A stretch of 64,000 nt of DNA from Zavarzinella sp. (GCA_041399155.1 JAWKTI010000002.1:186001-250000), one strand, 5' to 3'. Shown: positions 46,879 through 56,509, counted from the first letter of the stretch. A program made the numbers and translations. The notes: generated by a model not told the origin, from the sequence alone.

Positions 46879-47658
46879 TTAGTTACTGAACTCAATTCGT
46901 CTTTTCGCCAACTGGCCCTGCAGGCGATCGACGATGCTGGAATGCATCTGACTGACCCGCGATTCGGAGAGATTCAATGTGGCACCAATCTCTTTCATCG
47001 TCATGTCTTCGTAATAGTAGAGAATGATGATCAACCGTTCGTTACGGTTCAATCCCTTGGTGACCAGCTTCAGAATATCGTTATTCTGTAGCCGGAAGGT
47101 GGGATCCACCGCCTTTTTGTCTTCCAGGATGTCAATTTCCCGGACATCTTTGAAGCTGTCTGTTTCGTACCACTTTTTGTTCAGGCTGACCACACCCACC
47201 GCGGTGGCTTCGCTGACGAAAGACTGCAGTTGATCCAGTGTGATTTCCAGCCGGGCAGCCAGTTCTTCCGGCCGTGGTGGGCGGCCCAGTTCTGCTTCGA
47301 GCGCTTTGCGGGCAGCTTCGAACTTGCTGGCTTTGGAGCGCACCAATCGTGGCACCCAATCCATCATGCGCAGTTCGTCCAGCATGGCACCGCGAATCCG
47401 TGGGACACAATAGGTTTCGAATTTTACCCCGCGTTCCAGGTCGAACGCATCGATTGCGTCCATCAACCCGAACGTCCCAGAACTAATCAGGTCGTCCAGA
47501 TCGACCCCGTCTGGTAGCTTCGCCCAGATTCGCTCTGCGTTGTATTTCACCAGTGGAAAGTATTTTTCCACTAGAAAATTGCGGTATTTCAGGTCACAAG
47601 TTTCGCGATACGCTTTCCAAACCTGCATCGTATCCGACATATCCACAGTAGCAAGCAT
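46879..47658 (-). CDS. RNA polymerase sigma factor, FliA/WhiG type
   Basis: The product is 259 residues from ATG 47658, with GGAGG six nt upstream. An extension to 47784 is in frame but has no ribosome binding site. Region 2 is FLVEKYFPLVKYNAERIWAKLP then DLISSGTFGLMDAIDAFDLERGVKFETYCVPRIRGAMLDELR, typical of sigma-28 factors. Region 3 is PRPEELAARL, and region 4 is LNRNERLIIILYYYEDMTMKEIGATLNLSESRVSQMHSS. It may direct motility or development genes. No flagellar gene lies in the window and no anti-sigma factor is adjacent. A divergent 537-nt space separates it from uvrC. Confidence 0.93.
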   Translation of the reverse strand: MLATVDMSDTMQVWKAYRETCDLKYRNFLVEKYFPLVKYNAERIWAKLPDGVDLDDLISSGTFGLMDAIDAFDLERGVKFETYCVPRIRGAMLDELRMMDWVPRLVRSKASKFEAARKALEAELGRPPRPEELAARLEITLDQLQSFVSEATAVGVVSLNKKWYETDSFKDVREIDILEDKKAVDPTFRLQNNDILKLVTKGLNRNERLIIILYYYEDMTMKEIGATLNLSESRVSQMHSSIVDRLQGQLAKRRIEFSN

Positions 47659-48195
47659 TGGGTTCCTCCCCCTGTGGAAGTGAATTGCACGGCACTCGAT
47701 AATTGCCCCACCGTGGGAGCAATTCCCCGATCGAGGATGTTTGACCACCTGAAAACCACCCCCGGTTTTCACGTGGGACATCACGCCTGCGAATCCCCTT
47801 CCGTCCCCCGATTGTTCCTTACTTGGAACGAACCGTTCTCACCTCATTCGGAAATCTGACGTTGTTAAAAGCATGGAAAATTTTCAAAACCAGTTTTTCC
47901 CACTGTCGCAGGATCATCCCTGACCCTGCCACGTGGTACAACCGGCAATGTTTCCCCAGCCACTTCAGCTGAATCACTTTCCCCAAAGTGGTTCAACCAA
48001 AATATGCGACTGCTTTTGTGCCAACGGGTGCGGGCAATAACCGTCTTTGTGTGCTCTGTCTATGGAAAATAATTCAATTCTGAGAAGTGCGTGAGACCGG
48101 ATTGTGAGAGGGATCTCATTTTTGTAGAACTTTCCACTCGCTGGATAGATTGTCTACAATTTAATGGGGATGAAATTTTCTTCAGTGACGTTACC
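47659..48195. other. 537-nt divergent intergenic region
   Basis: The region lies between the sigma factor and uvrC starts. The only structure I see is a small imperfect hairpin near 47700 (AATTGC...CCCAC...GTGGG...GCAATT). No tRNA, terminator or convincing coding frame is visible. It presumably holds both promoters. Confidence 0.4.
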
Positions 48196-49530
48196 ATGGA
48201 TGAACCTACGCTACCACCGGCAGAGAAGGTAAAGACCTTCCCCACCACACCCGGGGTGTATCTGATGAAGGACCATCAGGGCCGCGTCATTTATGTGGGG
48301 AAAGCCAAAAGTCTGCGGGATCGTGCGGGCAGTTACTTTACTGCACAGGCCAAGGTGGATCGACGCACGGCAGAATTGGTCAAACATATTGTGGATATCG
48401 ATTTCATCCCCACCACCACAGAAGTGGATGCACTGTTGAAGGAAGCCCGCCTGATCAAGGATATTCAGCCACGTTTTAATTCTGATTTGAAAGACGACAA
48501 AACCTTTCCCTATCTGCAAATCCGCATTCGGGAAGATTTTCCGCGGGTAGAGTTCACCCGCAAACCCCGCAGGAAGGGGGTAAAGTTGTACGGACCGTTT
48601 GTCAGTGCCCGCAGCCTGCGTGCGGCAATCCAGGTGCTGCAACGGGTCTTTCAATTTCGCACCTGTTCGCTGGATATTCGTGAAGATGACCCCAAATGGC
48701 GTTTTTTTCGGCCCTGCCTGCTCCACAGCATCCGGCAGTGCACCGCACCGTGTAACAATCGTGTAACAAAGGAAGAATACCGCCGCCAGATCCGTGCGTT
48801 GCGGCTGATTCTGGAAGGCAAGCGAAAACGGCTGATTCGGGAAATGACGGAACAGATGCAGGAAGCCAGCAAGGCACTGAATTTTGAAAAGGCGGGGCGA
48901 ATTCGTGATGAAATTGCCGCACTGAACAAACTGGAATTACGTGGGAAAAGTGACCACGATGTGCAGCCGGAAGCTTTCCATACCGATCCCAAAAAAGGGC
49001 TGGTGGGCCTGAAAAAAGTATTAAAACTGCCATTTGTGCCACGCACCATCGAAGGGATGGACATTGCCCACTTTGCGGGGCAGGATACGGTGGCATCGCT
49101 GGTGAGTTTTCTGGATGGCTTGCCGTTCAAGTCGGGCTACCGCCACTACAAAATCAAGTCGGTGGCGGGCATTGACGATTTTGCCAGCATGCGGGAAGTG
49201 GTCTCTCGTCGTTTTTCCCGCATGAAGCGTGAGGAGGCGGTTTTTCCGGATATTTTGCTGATTGATGGCGGCAAGGGGCAATTAAATGCCGCCTTGCAGG
49301 CATTTCAGGCGATCTTTGTTGAGCCACCTGTTCTTATTTCGCTGGCGAAACAGGAAGAAGAAATCTACCAGCCGGGGGAATCGGAACCAATCCGGCTCAG
49401 CAAACACTCCGCCGCATTGCGTCTTTTGCAATTTGTGCGGGATGAATCCCACCGTTTTGCCCAGCTTTACCACCACCGATTGCAGCGGAAACGCTTGAAA
49501 GAAGACTTCGAAAGTTCTCAGGAAGAATAA
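48196..49530 (+). CDS. uvrC: Excinuclease ABC subunit C, short form
   Basis: The product is 444 residues from ATG 48196, with no strong ribosome binding site. An in-frame GTG at 48091 would add 35 residues. GIY-YIG nuclease: TTPGVYLMKDHQGRVIYVGKAKSLRDRAGSYF. UVR motif: REMTEQMQEASKALNFEKAGRIRDEI. The C-terminal RNase H-like nuclease has IEGMDIAHFAGQDTVASLV, ILLIDGGKGQLN and DESHRFAQLYHH. UvrC incises both sides of DNA lesions. The protein ends just after the RNase H-like domain and lacks the usual C-terminal tandem helix-hairpin-helix. The linker before that domain is also short. Confidence 0.9.
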   Translation: MDEPTLPPAEKVKTFPTTPGVYLMKDHQGRVIYVGKAKSLRDRAGSYFTAQAKVDRRTAELVKHIVDIDFIPTTTEVDALLKEARLIKDIQPRFNSDLKDDKTFPYLQIRIREDFPRVEFTRKPRRKGVKLYGPFVSARSLRAAIQVLQRVFQFRTCSLDIREDDPKWRFFRPCLLHSIRQCTAPCNNRVTKEEYRRQIRALRLILEGKRKRLIREMTEQMQEASKALNFEKAGRIRDEIAALNKLELRGKSDHDVQPEAFHTDPKKGLVGLKKVLKLPFVPRTIEGMDIAHFAGQDTVASLVSFLDGLPFKSGYRHYKIKSVAGIDDFASMREVVSRRFSRMKREEAVFPDILLIDGGKGQLNAALQAFQAIFVEPPVLISLAKQEEEIYQPGESEPIRLSKHSAALRLLQFVRDESHRFAQLYHHRLQRKRLKEDFESSQEE

Positions 49531-49628
49531 CCATTCATGTCTCACCTGAACTTCACCACAATTTTATTTCAGATTGTCTCTCGATTGATTACAATTATCT
49601 AACAATCTCACATCAAAAGAGTTGCAAC

Positions 49629-52007
49629 ATGCAAAAACGGATCATTCTAACAATTGCACTAACCTCATTGAGTTGTTTTCTGGGTTGGTTCGCTGCTTCG
49701 GATCATCAGCCGGAAGAAATGCTGGCCCAGCCTGGGAAAACCGCCAGTCTGCAATTACCTAAACCCGATCCGCTGTTCAAAGGGAAGATTGGTGAAACTT
49801 ACAAAGATTCCACCCCTGACTATCCTCTGCCGGTCAAAGCTCCTAAAGGTGCACCGAACGTTCTCCTGATTCTGCTGGATGATGTGGGTTTCGGAATGTG
49901 CAGCACCTTTGGCGGACCAGTACCAACGCCGCACATGCAGATGCTGGCAGATAATGGTTTGAAATACACTCAGTTTCATACAACGGCATTGTGCAGCCCC
50001 ACTCGAGGTGCATTACTGGCCGGGCGAAATCACCATACCATCGCTACAGGCGTGATCATCGAAATGGGTACCGGTTATCCCGGCTACACCGGGATGATCC
50101 CTAAAAGTACAGCACTGATCTCCGAAACACTTCGTGATAACGGTTATGCGACCGGCATGTTCGGAAAGTGGCACAATACACCTGAACCAGATATCAGTCC
50201 TGCGGGACCATTTGACCGCTGGCCGACTGGCTTGGGATTCGATTATTTCTACGGCTTCAATCAGGGTGAAACCCACCAGTATTACCCGGTAATTTATCGT
50301 AATACGACATGGGTTCCCCAACCAAAAACTCCCGAACAGGGATATCATTTTACCGCAGATATGACCGATGAAGCGATTCGTTGGACGCAGAATGTTCGTG
50401 CAACAAGCCCAGACAAACCATGGTTTTCCTACTTCAGCACTGCGGGAGTTCATGCGCCACACCACGCACCCAAAGAATGGCGGGATAAATACAAAGGGAA
50501 GTTCAACCATGGCTGGGATAAACAACGAGAACTGACCCACGCTCAGCAACTGAAAGAGAAGATCATCCCTGAAGGAACAAAATTGACTCCACGTCCCTCA
50601 GATATCCCTTCATGGGACAGCCGCACTGCAGAGGAAAAGAAGGTCTATTCCGCACTCATGGAAAACTATGCGGCATACATGGAATACACCGATGCGGAAG
50701 TTGGACGATATATTGAAAGCTTGCGGAAATCAGGTGAGCTGGATAACACTCTCGTGATGTATGTGGTGGGCGATAACGGTGCCAGCGCGGAAGGTGGTCT
50801 CGAAGGTACTTTTAGTGAAATCGCGAGTCTACTAGGTCTGCAACTGGGCCTCGAGAGTACCGCAAAACGAATCGATGAAATCGGCGGACCCAGCAGTGAG
50901 CCCCACGTTCCTGTTGGCTGGGCCTGGGCAATGGATTCGCCCTTCCAATGGACCAAGCAGGTGGCCAGCCATTTCGGCGGCACGCGGAATCCGATGGTCG
51001 TTCACTGGCCCAATGGAATTAAATCGAAGAATGAGACGCGAACACAGTTCCACCATGTCATTGATGTCGTACCGACAATTCTCGACTGTTGCAACATCCC
51101 AGAACCGAAAACAGTGAACGGCATACTCCAGAAGCCGATTGAAGGGGTTTCCATGCGCTACTCCTTCGAGGATGGTAGTGCAAAGAGCAAACGCACGACA
51201 CAATATTTTGAACTGGCAACGAATCGTGCGATCTATCACGATGGCTGGGTCGCATGTGCTCGTACTGGTGTACCGTGGGTTACTCTGGGTAAGAATCTTG
51301 AGATGATGCAGGCTGCACCATGGGAACTTTACAATATTGAAGAAGACTTCAGTCAGGCGGTTGATCTGGCGAAAGAAAAGCCAGAAAAACTCAAGGAACT
51401 CCAGGCAAAATTTCTTGAAGAAGCGAAAAAGTATGGGGTATTCCCGCTCGATCCACGTTTCAGTGAACGGATGGATCCAAAATTACGACTAGCAGGTGAG
51501 CCAAGAACCAGTTGGACTTATTTTGGCAACAATGTCTGGTTGCCCGAACCGATCGGCCCACAGCTTTTCCCACGTGGCAATACCATTACAGCAACACTCG
51601 AGATCCCGAAAGGCGGTGCAGAAGGTGTCGTTACTTGTGCTGGTGCATTCTCTGCAGGTTGGTCGCTCTACGTTATGAATGGCAAGCCAAACTTCCGTTA
51701 CACAGGATTTGAGGTTTCTGATGTGACGATCAATGGAACCGAGGCAATACCTGAGGGCAAAGTAGAACTCCGCACCGACTTTACCCCTGATCCGGGTTCG
51801 AAAACTGGCGGTGGCACCCTCAAGCTGTTTGTGAATGATAAGCCCGCCGGTGAAGGAAAGATCACTCGCACTTTCTTCCGACACGGGCTGGAGCCGTTCG
51901 AAGTTGGCCGCGACTCGATCACACCTGTTGACCCTGCATATAAGAATAAGGGCACTTTTCCCTTTACAGGTAAGATCGAAAAGATCGTTTTTCAGCTGAA
52001 GAAGTAA
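49629..52007 (+). CDS. Arylsulfatase (exported)
   Basis: The product is 792 residues with a signal peptide (MQKRIILTIALTSLSCFLGWFA). The sulfatase catalytic core begins at APNVLLILLDDVGFG with metal-binding aspartates. Cys122 in LCSPTRGALLAGR is the CxPxR site that becomes formylglycine. Later VVGDNGASAEGG and a beta-rich C-terminal domain of about 150 residues are present. It should hydrolyse sulfate esters in the periplasm, as typical for planctomycetes living on sulfated polysaccharides. It needs a formylglycine-generating enzyme, which is not in the window. The next gene is a paralog. An AGATTGT/ACAATCT inverted repeat lies at 49571-49608. Confidence 0.93.
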   Translation: MQKRIILTIALTSLSCFLGWFAASDHQPEEMLAQPGKTASLQLPKPDPLFKGKIGETYKDSTPDYPLPVKAPKGAPNVLLILLDDVGFGMCSTFGGPVPTPHMQMLADNGLKYTQFHTTALCSPTRGALLAGRNHHTIATGVIIEMGTGYPGYTGMIPKSTALISETLRDNGYATGMFGKWHNTPEPDISPAGPFDRWPTGLGFDYFYGFNQGETHQYYPVIYRNTTWVPQPKTPEQGYHFTADMTDEAIRWTQNVRATSPDKPWFSYFSTAGVHAPHHAPKEWRDKYKGKFNHGWDKQRELTHAQQLKEKIIPEGTKLTPRPSDIPSWDSRTAEEKKVYSALMENYAAYMEYTDAEVGRYIESLRKSGELDNTLVMYVVGDNGASAEGGLEGTFSEIASLLGLQLGLESTAKRIDEIGGPSSEPHVPVGWAWAMDSPFQWTKQVASHFGGTRNPMVVHWPNGIKSKNETRTQFHHVIDVVPTILDCCNIPEPKTVNGILQKPIEGVSMRYSFEDGSAKSKRTTQYFELATNRAIYHDGWVACARTGVPWVTLGKNLEMMQAAPWELYNIEEDFSQAVDLAKEKPEKLKELQAKFLEEAKKYGVFPLDPRFSERMDPKLRLAGEPRTSWTYFGNNVWLPEPIGPQLFPRGNTITATLEIPKGGAEGVVTCAGAFSAGWSLYVMNGKPNFRYTGFEVSDVTINGTEAIPEGKVELRTDFTPDPGSKTGGGTLKLFVNDKPAGEGKITRTFFRHGLEPFEVGRDSITPVDPAYKNKGTFPFTGKIEKIVFQLKK

Positions 52008-52051
52008 TTCAATTACATTATTATTGATCAGACAAATCAAAGAGAAACAAC

Positions 52052-54439
52052 ATGAGTTTTCGATTTCTGATACCGATCTTTATGGTATCTGGAGCGGGTT
52101 TAGTGGGATGGTGGACAGCGACGAATCATTTTGATGATATTGCTGCCCAGGAAAAGCAATCAGAACTGACCCCCGCTCAAAAAGCAACGGTGTTGCCTGT
52201 TCCACCAGGCCAGTTTCAAGGCCAGATTGGTGTCCGGGCAAAAGATTCCATACCAGATTTTCCACAGCCAGTGCAGGCACCTAAAGGCGCACCAAATATT
52301 CTGCTGGTTCTGCTGGATGATGTTGGCTATGGTGCGACAAGCACATTTGGTGGTCCGTGCAATACTCCTACGTTTACGAAGCTAGCCGAAAAGGGGCTGA
52401 AGTACAACCACTTCCACACGACCGCTCTTTGCAGCCCCACACGTGCCGCACTGATTACCGGTCGTAACCACCATTCTGCACACACTGCATGCATTATGGA
52501 AGCTGGTACTGGCTTCCCCGGTTACGATACCGTCATGGGCAAGGATACTGCAACGATTGCAGAAGTACTGAAGCAGGCGGGGTACGGAACTTCCTGGTTT
52601 GGCAAAAACCACAATGTACCAGACTGGGAAACCAGCCAGGCTGGCCCGTTTGATCGTTGGCCAACTGGTTTAGGTTTTGATTACTTTTATGGTTTCATCG
52701 GTGGTGATACCAGCCAATGGCGACCAAACGTTACCGAGGGTACTAAACCAATTGAACCTTACCTTGGCAAGCCGGATTATAACTTCGATTACGACATGGC
52801 GGATCAGGCCATTAAGTGGATCAACATGCAGAAAACAGTGGCACCTGACAAGCCGTTCTTCTGTTACTATGCTCCCGGTGCGACCCATGCCCCGCACCAC
52901 CCCAAAAAGGAGTGGGTAGAAAAATACAAAGGCAAGTTTGACCAGGGGTGGGACAAAATCCGCGAAGAGACCTTCGAGAGACAGAAAAAATTAGGTGTTA
53001 TCCCCGCCGATGCGAAGTTGACCCCACGTGCCCCCGGGATCCAGGCCTGGGACACCTGTTCGCCAGAAGAAAAAAAAGTCTTCGCTCGATTTATGGAAGT
53101 GTATGCGGGCTACCTGGAACAGACCGACCATAACATCGGACGGGTGGTCGACTCAATTGAAAAACTTGGGCAAATGGATAACACACTAGTTATATATATT
53201 GCTGGCGATAACGGTGCCAGTGCTGAAGGCAGTTTACAGGGTTTGTTGAATGAAATGACGTTCTTCAATGGCGAAGTCGAAGATATTAAAGAAGTATTAA
53301 AACGAGCAGATGAGATCGGTACCTGGAAAGCGTATAACCACTACCCGGTGGGTTGGGCTCACGCCATGTGCACTCCTTTCCAATGGACGAAACAGATTGC
53401 CAGCCACTACGGTGGGACAAGAAACGCAATGGTGATGTCTTGGCCAAAGGGAATTGCTGCGAAGAACGAGCTTCGTACCCAGTGGCACCACGCGATTGAT
53501 ATCGTGCCAACTTTGCTCGACGTGGTGGGGCTCCCACAACCAAGTTCGGTAAACGGCGTGACACAAAAACCGATCGAAGGTGTCAGTATGACGTATTCTT
53601 TCGCCAATCCCAAAGCGCCTGGCACACGGAAAACGCAATATTTCGAAATGTTCTGCAATTCAGCAATTTATCACGATGGGTGGGTCGCCTGTACCACCCC
53701 ACCATTGCCGCCGTGGAGCCCCGCAGGCGCCGATAAAGATTTTATCACGGAATACAACTGGGAGCTATATGCCCCTGAAGACTTTTCACAGTCTAATGAT
53801 CTAGCGAAGAAGATGCCTGACAAATTGTTGGAAATGAAATTGCTGTTTTTTGCAGAGGCAGCAAAGTATAACGTGTTACCATTTGATAACAGCAAAACGT
53901 CGAGGCTTGACCCAGCGATTCGTCCCAGCCTGACCCGAGGCCGTAAATCATTCACATATACGCAGGGGCAGAATCGAATCCCAGAGGGTGCCAGTCCGGA
54001 TACCAAGAATAAATCATGGTCAATTACTGCTGAAGTCGATGTGAAAACAGACACGACAGGGATGATTGTTACACAAGGTGGTTTATTCGCTGGTTGGGGA
54101 TTATATCTCGACAAAGGTAAACCAGTTTATCATTACAATTATGTCGATGTCAAGCATTACGAAATAGCAAGTAAAGAACCTCTGAAACCAGGCAAACACA
54201 CTATTAAGATGGAATTTGTTTACGACGGCGGGGGTGCCGGGAAAGGGGGAACGGCGACACTTTTCGTAGATGGAACTGAAATTGCCAAAGGACGAATTGA
54301 AAAGACAATCCCTCTCCGGATTACCCTGGATGAAAGTCTGGATATCGGCTCGGATGCGGGCACCCCAGTAAATCTAAACTACGATGTCCCCTTTGAGTTT
54401 ACCGGAAAGATTGAAAAAGTCGTGATTGAACTGAAGTAG
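52052..54439 (+). CDS. Arylsulfatase (exported), paralog of the upstream gene
   Basis: The product is 795 residues. The N terminus (MSFRFLIPIFMVSGAGLVGWWTA) is a signal peptide. The core is strongly similar to the gene before it along the whole length: APNILLVLLDDVGYG, Cys127 in LCSPTRAALITGRNHHS (formylglycine site), IAGDNGASAEGS, and the same C-terminal beta domain ending FEFTGKIEKVVIELK. The pair is separated by 44 nt in the same direction, so it arose by tandem duplication and is probably co-transcribed. A Rho-independent terminator follows. Substrate preference may differ between the two. No sulfated sugar transporter is adjacent. Confidence 0.93.
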   Translation: MSFRFLIPIFMVSGAGLVGWWTATNHFDDIAAQEKQSELTPAQKATVLPVPPGQFQGQIGVRAKDSIPDFPQPVQAPKGAPNILLVLLDDVGYGATSTFGGPCNTPTFTKLAEKGLKYNHFHTTALCSPTRAALITGRNHHSAHTACIMEAGTGFPGYDTVMGKDTATIAEVLKQAGYGTSWFGKNHNVPDWETSQAGPFDRWPTGLGFDYFYGFIGGDTSQWRPNVTEGTKPIEPYLGKPDYNFDYDMADQAIKWINMQKTVAPDKPFFCYYAPGATHAPHHPKKEWVEKYKGKFDQGWDKIREETFERQKKLGVIPADAKLTPRAPGIQAWDTCSPEEKKVFARFMEVYAGYLEQTDHNIGRVVDSIEKLGQMDNTLVIYIAGDNGASAEGSLQGLLNEMTFFNGEVEDIKEVLKRADEIGTWKAYNHYPVGWAHAMCTPFQWTKQIASHYGGTRNAMVMSWPKGIAAKNELRTQWHHAIDIVPTLLDVVGLPQPSSVNGVTQKPIEGVSMTYSFANPKAPGTRKTQYFEMFCNSAIYHDGWVACTTPPLPPWSPAGADKDFITEYNWELYAPEDFSQSNDLAKKMPDKLLEMKLLFFAEAAKYNVLPFDNSKTSRLDPAIRPSLTRGRKSFTYTQGQNRIPEGASPDTKNKSWSITAEVDVKTDTTGMIVTQGGLFAGWGLYLDKGKPVYHYNYVDVKHYEIASKEPLKPGKHTIKMEFVYDGGGAGKGGTATLFVDGTEIAKGRIEKTIPLRITLDESLDIGSDAGTPVNLNYDVPFEFTGKIEKVVIELK

Positions 54440-54485
54440 TAAGAGATTTGCTTGTAGATAAAGTCTTTGTCTTCGCTTAGCGAAC

Positions 54486-54516
54486 CTGGCAGGGTGCTTG
54501 CCAGTCCTTCTTTTTT
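54486..54516 (+). terminator. Rho-independent terminator after the sulfatase pair
   Basis: CTGGCA (54486-54491) pairs with TGCCAG (54499-54504) around a 7-nt loop, followed by TCCTTCTTTTTT. A smaller TTCGC-TTA-GCGAA hairpin lies just upstream. Confidence 0.6.
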
Positions 54517-54543
54517 CGTTACGATAATTGTCTGTTTGTACGT

Positions 54544-54616
54544 GCCGACTTAGCTCAGCTGGTAGAGCAATGCTTTCGTAAAGCATAGGTCTGGGGTTCG
54601 AATCCCCAAGTCGGCT
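54544..54616 (+). tRNA. tRNA-Thr (anticodon CGU)
   Basis: The full cloverleaf is visible. Acceptor GCCGACT pairs with AGTCGGC, the D arm is GCTC...GAGC, the anticodon arm ATGCT pairs with AGCAT around loop TTCGTAA (anticodon CGT) and the T arm TGGGG pairs with CCCCA around TTCGAAT. The discriminator is T54616 and CCA is not encoded. The length is 73 nt. An integrase remnant on the other strand overlaps its 3' part. Confidence 0.95.
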
Positions 54617-55345
54617 TCTCTTCTCTCCCGTCATCAGCACCACTCATACGTTCGCAAACGTCGTAATTTGTAGGCTTTTGCGAATTTTCGCCAATTTTCG
54701 AGTCAACTTTTCCATAACTGTTCAAATCTTCAGGTATTGTCATAGTTTGCCTTGGATTGTCAGAATCGAAGGCAAACTGCAAGGCAAACTTTTTACCTGT
54801 GGGCAAGCCGTTTACTTTTTCCGCCAGGTCACTTAATTTTGTCCGTGCGTACCGTTTCATTGTCAATTTTGGGTCGGAATGCCGTGCCAGGGTCATTACC
54901 TGTTTGGTGTCTGCACCGCTCCGAATCAGGTTACTGATGAATGTGCTTCGCAGTGCGTGAAAGTCGCGTACTTCATCCCTTTCCGGCGAAGAAGTTTCAA
55001 CCGGAATGCCTGCTGCGACCATATCCCGGCGGATCATCTTCGCGGCCTTTTCATTCCAGGTTCCCGGCCAGATCTGTTCGCCTTTCTGCTTTGCGGCCAG
55101 AAATGGCCTCAAATCGCTCGCCAGATCGATTGAAATAGGTTGAATGGCTGGTTGCGGTTCTTGCTGCTGCGTGCCTGCAAATGTACGACAGGCGGGCTGG
55201 CGGATAGGTCGAACGATTCCGGCTTAAGGATTGCAAGTTCAGATGCCCTGAATCGGTCCCCAGGGCCAGCCGGTACAACATGGCACGATCGGAACCAGAA
55301 AGTAATCTGAACGGCTGACCAGATCAGTCGAATCACTGTACTCGT
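54555..55345 (-). pseudogene. Frameshifted tyrosine integrase remnant at tRNA-Thr
   Basis: Three minus-strand frames join into one integrase C-terminal half. FRLLSGSDRAMLYRLALGT (55320-55258) is followed, after a one-base loss near 55258, by FRASELAILKPESFDL. After another shift near 55150 it continues IQPISIDLASDLRPFLAAKQ, then DFHALRSTFISNLIRSGADTKQVMTLARHSDPKLTMKRYART, with catalytic HxLR, the H/R-H motif and Tyr. The tail GFEPQTYALRKHCSTS lies antisense in the tRNA, as in active tRNA-site integrases. The N-terminal half is missing. It marks an old integration at tRNA-Thr. Confidence 0.8.
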
Positions 55346-55409
55346 TCGGTGAACGACTTTCATCTCTACTCCGACTTCAAAGCAGTGATAGAGAACGAGC
55401 GCTTCCGGT

Positions 55410-56432
55410 TCACTCCGACCACTGGTAGACACGAATGTAGTCAATCTGCAGGATTTGGGGAAAGGCTTCGGGTGGCAGCAAATCGGCACGTTGGCCGGTC
55501 TTTTCAAAGAAGCGACCATCAACAGCCACGTTGACGATCATATGAAATGGCTGGTCGAATGGTGCGCTCGAGTTCTCCTTTGCCGCTTCGGAAAACCACT
55601 CGGTTTTTTTTCGCGTCTTACACAAAGTCCCATCGACGTACCACTTGATCTCGTCTGCGTTCCATTCCAGAGCATAAACATGAAAGGCTTCCGCGGCATC
55701 TTGCTTTGGAAACTTGTATGCATGAGCAAGATAGGTATTGCGGGGCCAGGTTCCTCCGAAATGGAGTGCGCCGGTAGTTTCATGAACTGCACTGCCGCGA
55801 GATTCGATGATATCGATCTCGCCGCCCGCAGCCCAACGCCCATATTTCGACTCGGTGGGCAGCATCCAGACTGCCGGCCAGATCCCCTGGCCTTTGGGCA
55901 TTTTGGCACGGATCTCGAAGCGTCCGTACTTCCATTCAGCCCGCTTCTGCGTTCTGATTCTGGCGGAGGAGTAGGGCTGCGTCTTGCCATCGCTCGTTGT
56001 GTGAGAGTCGCGGTCTACTGCGATCTTCAACATCCCATCCTTCACGAAACAATATTTTGGATCGGTGCGGTAGGCTTGCCGTTCATTGTTTCCCCCTCCG
56101 TAGTTGTTCTCTTCCTTCTCCCACTTGCTGTAATCCAGATCGGTGCCGTCGAACTCATCTGCCCATACCAGCACCCATTCGCGAGAAGGAGAGATCACGC
56201 GGTACTCACCAGCGGGATAGAGCCCACCAACTGGACTACCTGTGCCTTTCGTTGCAAAACCCACATTTTTCCAATCCGTACCTTTTTTCACCTGGAGCTG
56301 GTAATACTTACCGAGTTCAGTGGGGTAGCTCAGCGCAACTGCTGGCGACACAGTCAGTTGCGGTTGTGCATTGGCAACAGCGATGCAAAAAGTGGCGGAG
56401 ACCAAGGTGAGGAACTTTGTAGCGAATTTCAT
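55410..56432 (-). CDS. Glycoside hydrolase family 16 (beta-glucanase), exported
   Basis: The product is 340 residues from ATG 56432. The in-frame extension to 56528 is translated hairpin repeat and not coding. The signal peptide is MKFATKFLTLVSATFCIAVANA. After a ~75-residue N-terminal beta segment, the GH16 jelly roll begins at WVLVWADEFDGTDLDYSKW. The catalytic GEIDIIE has Glu205, Asp207 and Glu210. WPAVWMLP, HVYALEWNADEIKWYVDG and YIRVYQW are typical. It should cut beta-1,3 or mixed-linkage glucans such as laminarin outside the cytoplasm. It is flanked by the integrase remnant downstream and the hairpin repeat 24 nt upstream of its start. Confidence 0.92.
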   Translation of the reverse strand: MKFATKFLTLVSATFCIAVANAQPQLTVSPAVALSYPTELGKYYQLQVKKGTDWKNVGFATKGTGSPVGGLYPAGEYRVISPSREWVLVWADEFDGTDLDYSKWEKEENNYGGGNNERQAYRTDPKYCFVKDGMLKIAVDRDSHTTSDGKTQPYSSARIRTQKRAEWKYGRFEIRAKMPKGQGIWPAVWMLPTESKYGRWAAGGEIDIIESRGSAVHETTGALHFGGTWPRNTYLAHAYKFPKQDAAEAFHVYALEWNADEIKWYVDGTLCKTRKKTEWFSEAAKENSSAPFDQPFHMIVNVAVDGRFFEKTGQRADLLPPEAFPQILQIDYIRVYQWSE

Positions 56433-56456
56433 CAGTTTCTTGTGGCAGAATCGTCC

Positions 56457-56509
56457 GCGATTGAGCAGAGTCGCGGAAGTTGACACGATGCGATTCCTGC
56501 TCCAATCGC
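56457..56509 (-). repeat. Hairpin repeat, copy 3
   Basis: Left arm 56457-56474 is identical to copy 1 and right arm 56490-56509 is identical to copies 1 and 2. The 15-nt loop differs. It lies 24 nt before the GH16 start codon, in the same orientation relative to the gene as copy 2 is to the macro-domain gene. The rest of 56510-56639 holds nothing else that I can assign. Confidence 0.75.

Noticed and set aside
55455..56483. A 342-codon plus-strand frame
   Set aside because: It is antisense to the GH16 gene, whose catalytic motif and signal peptide are on the minus strand. The amino acid composition is not protein-like.
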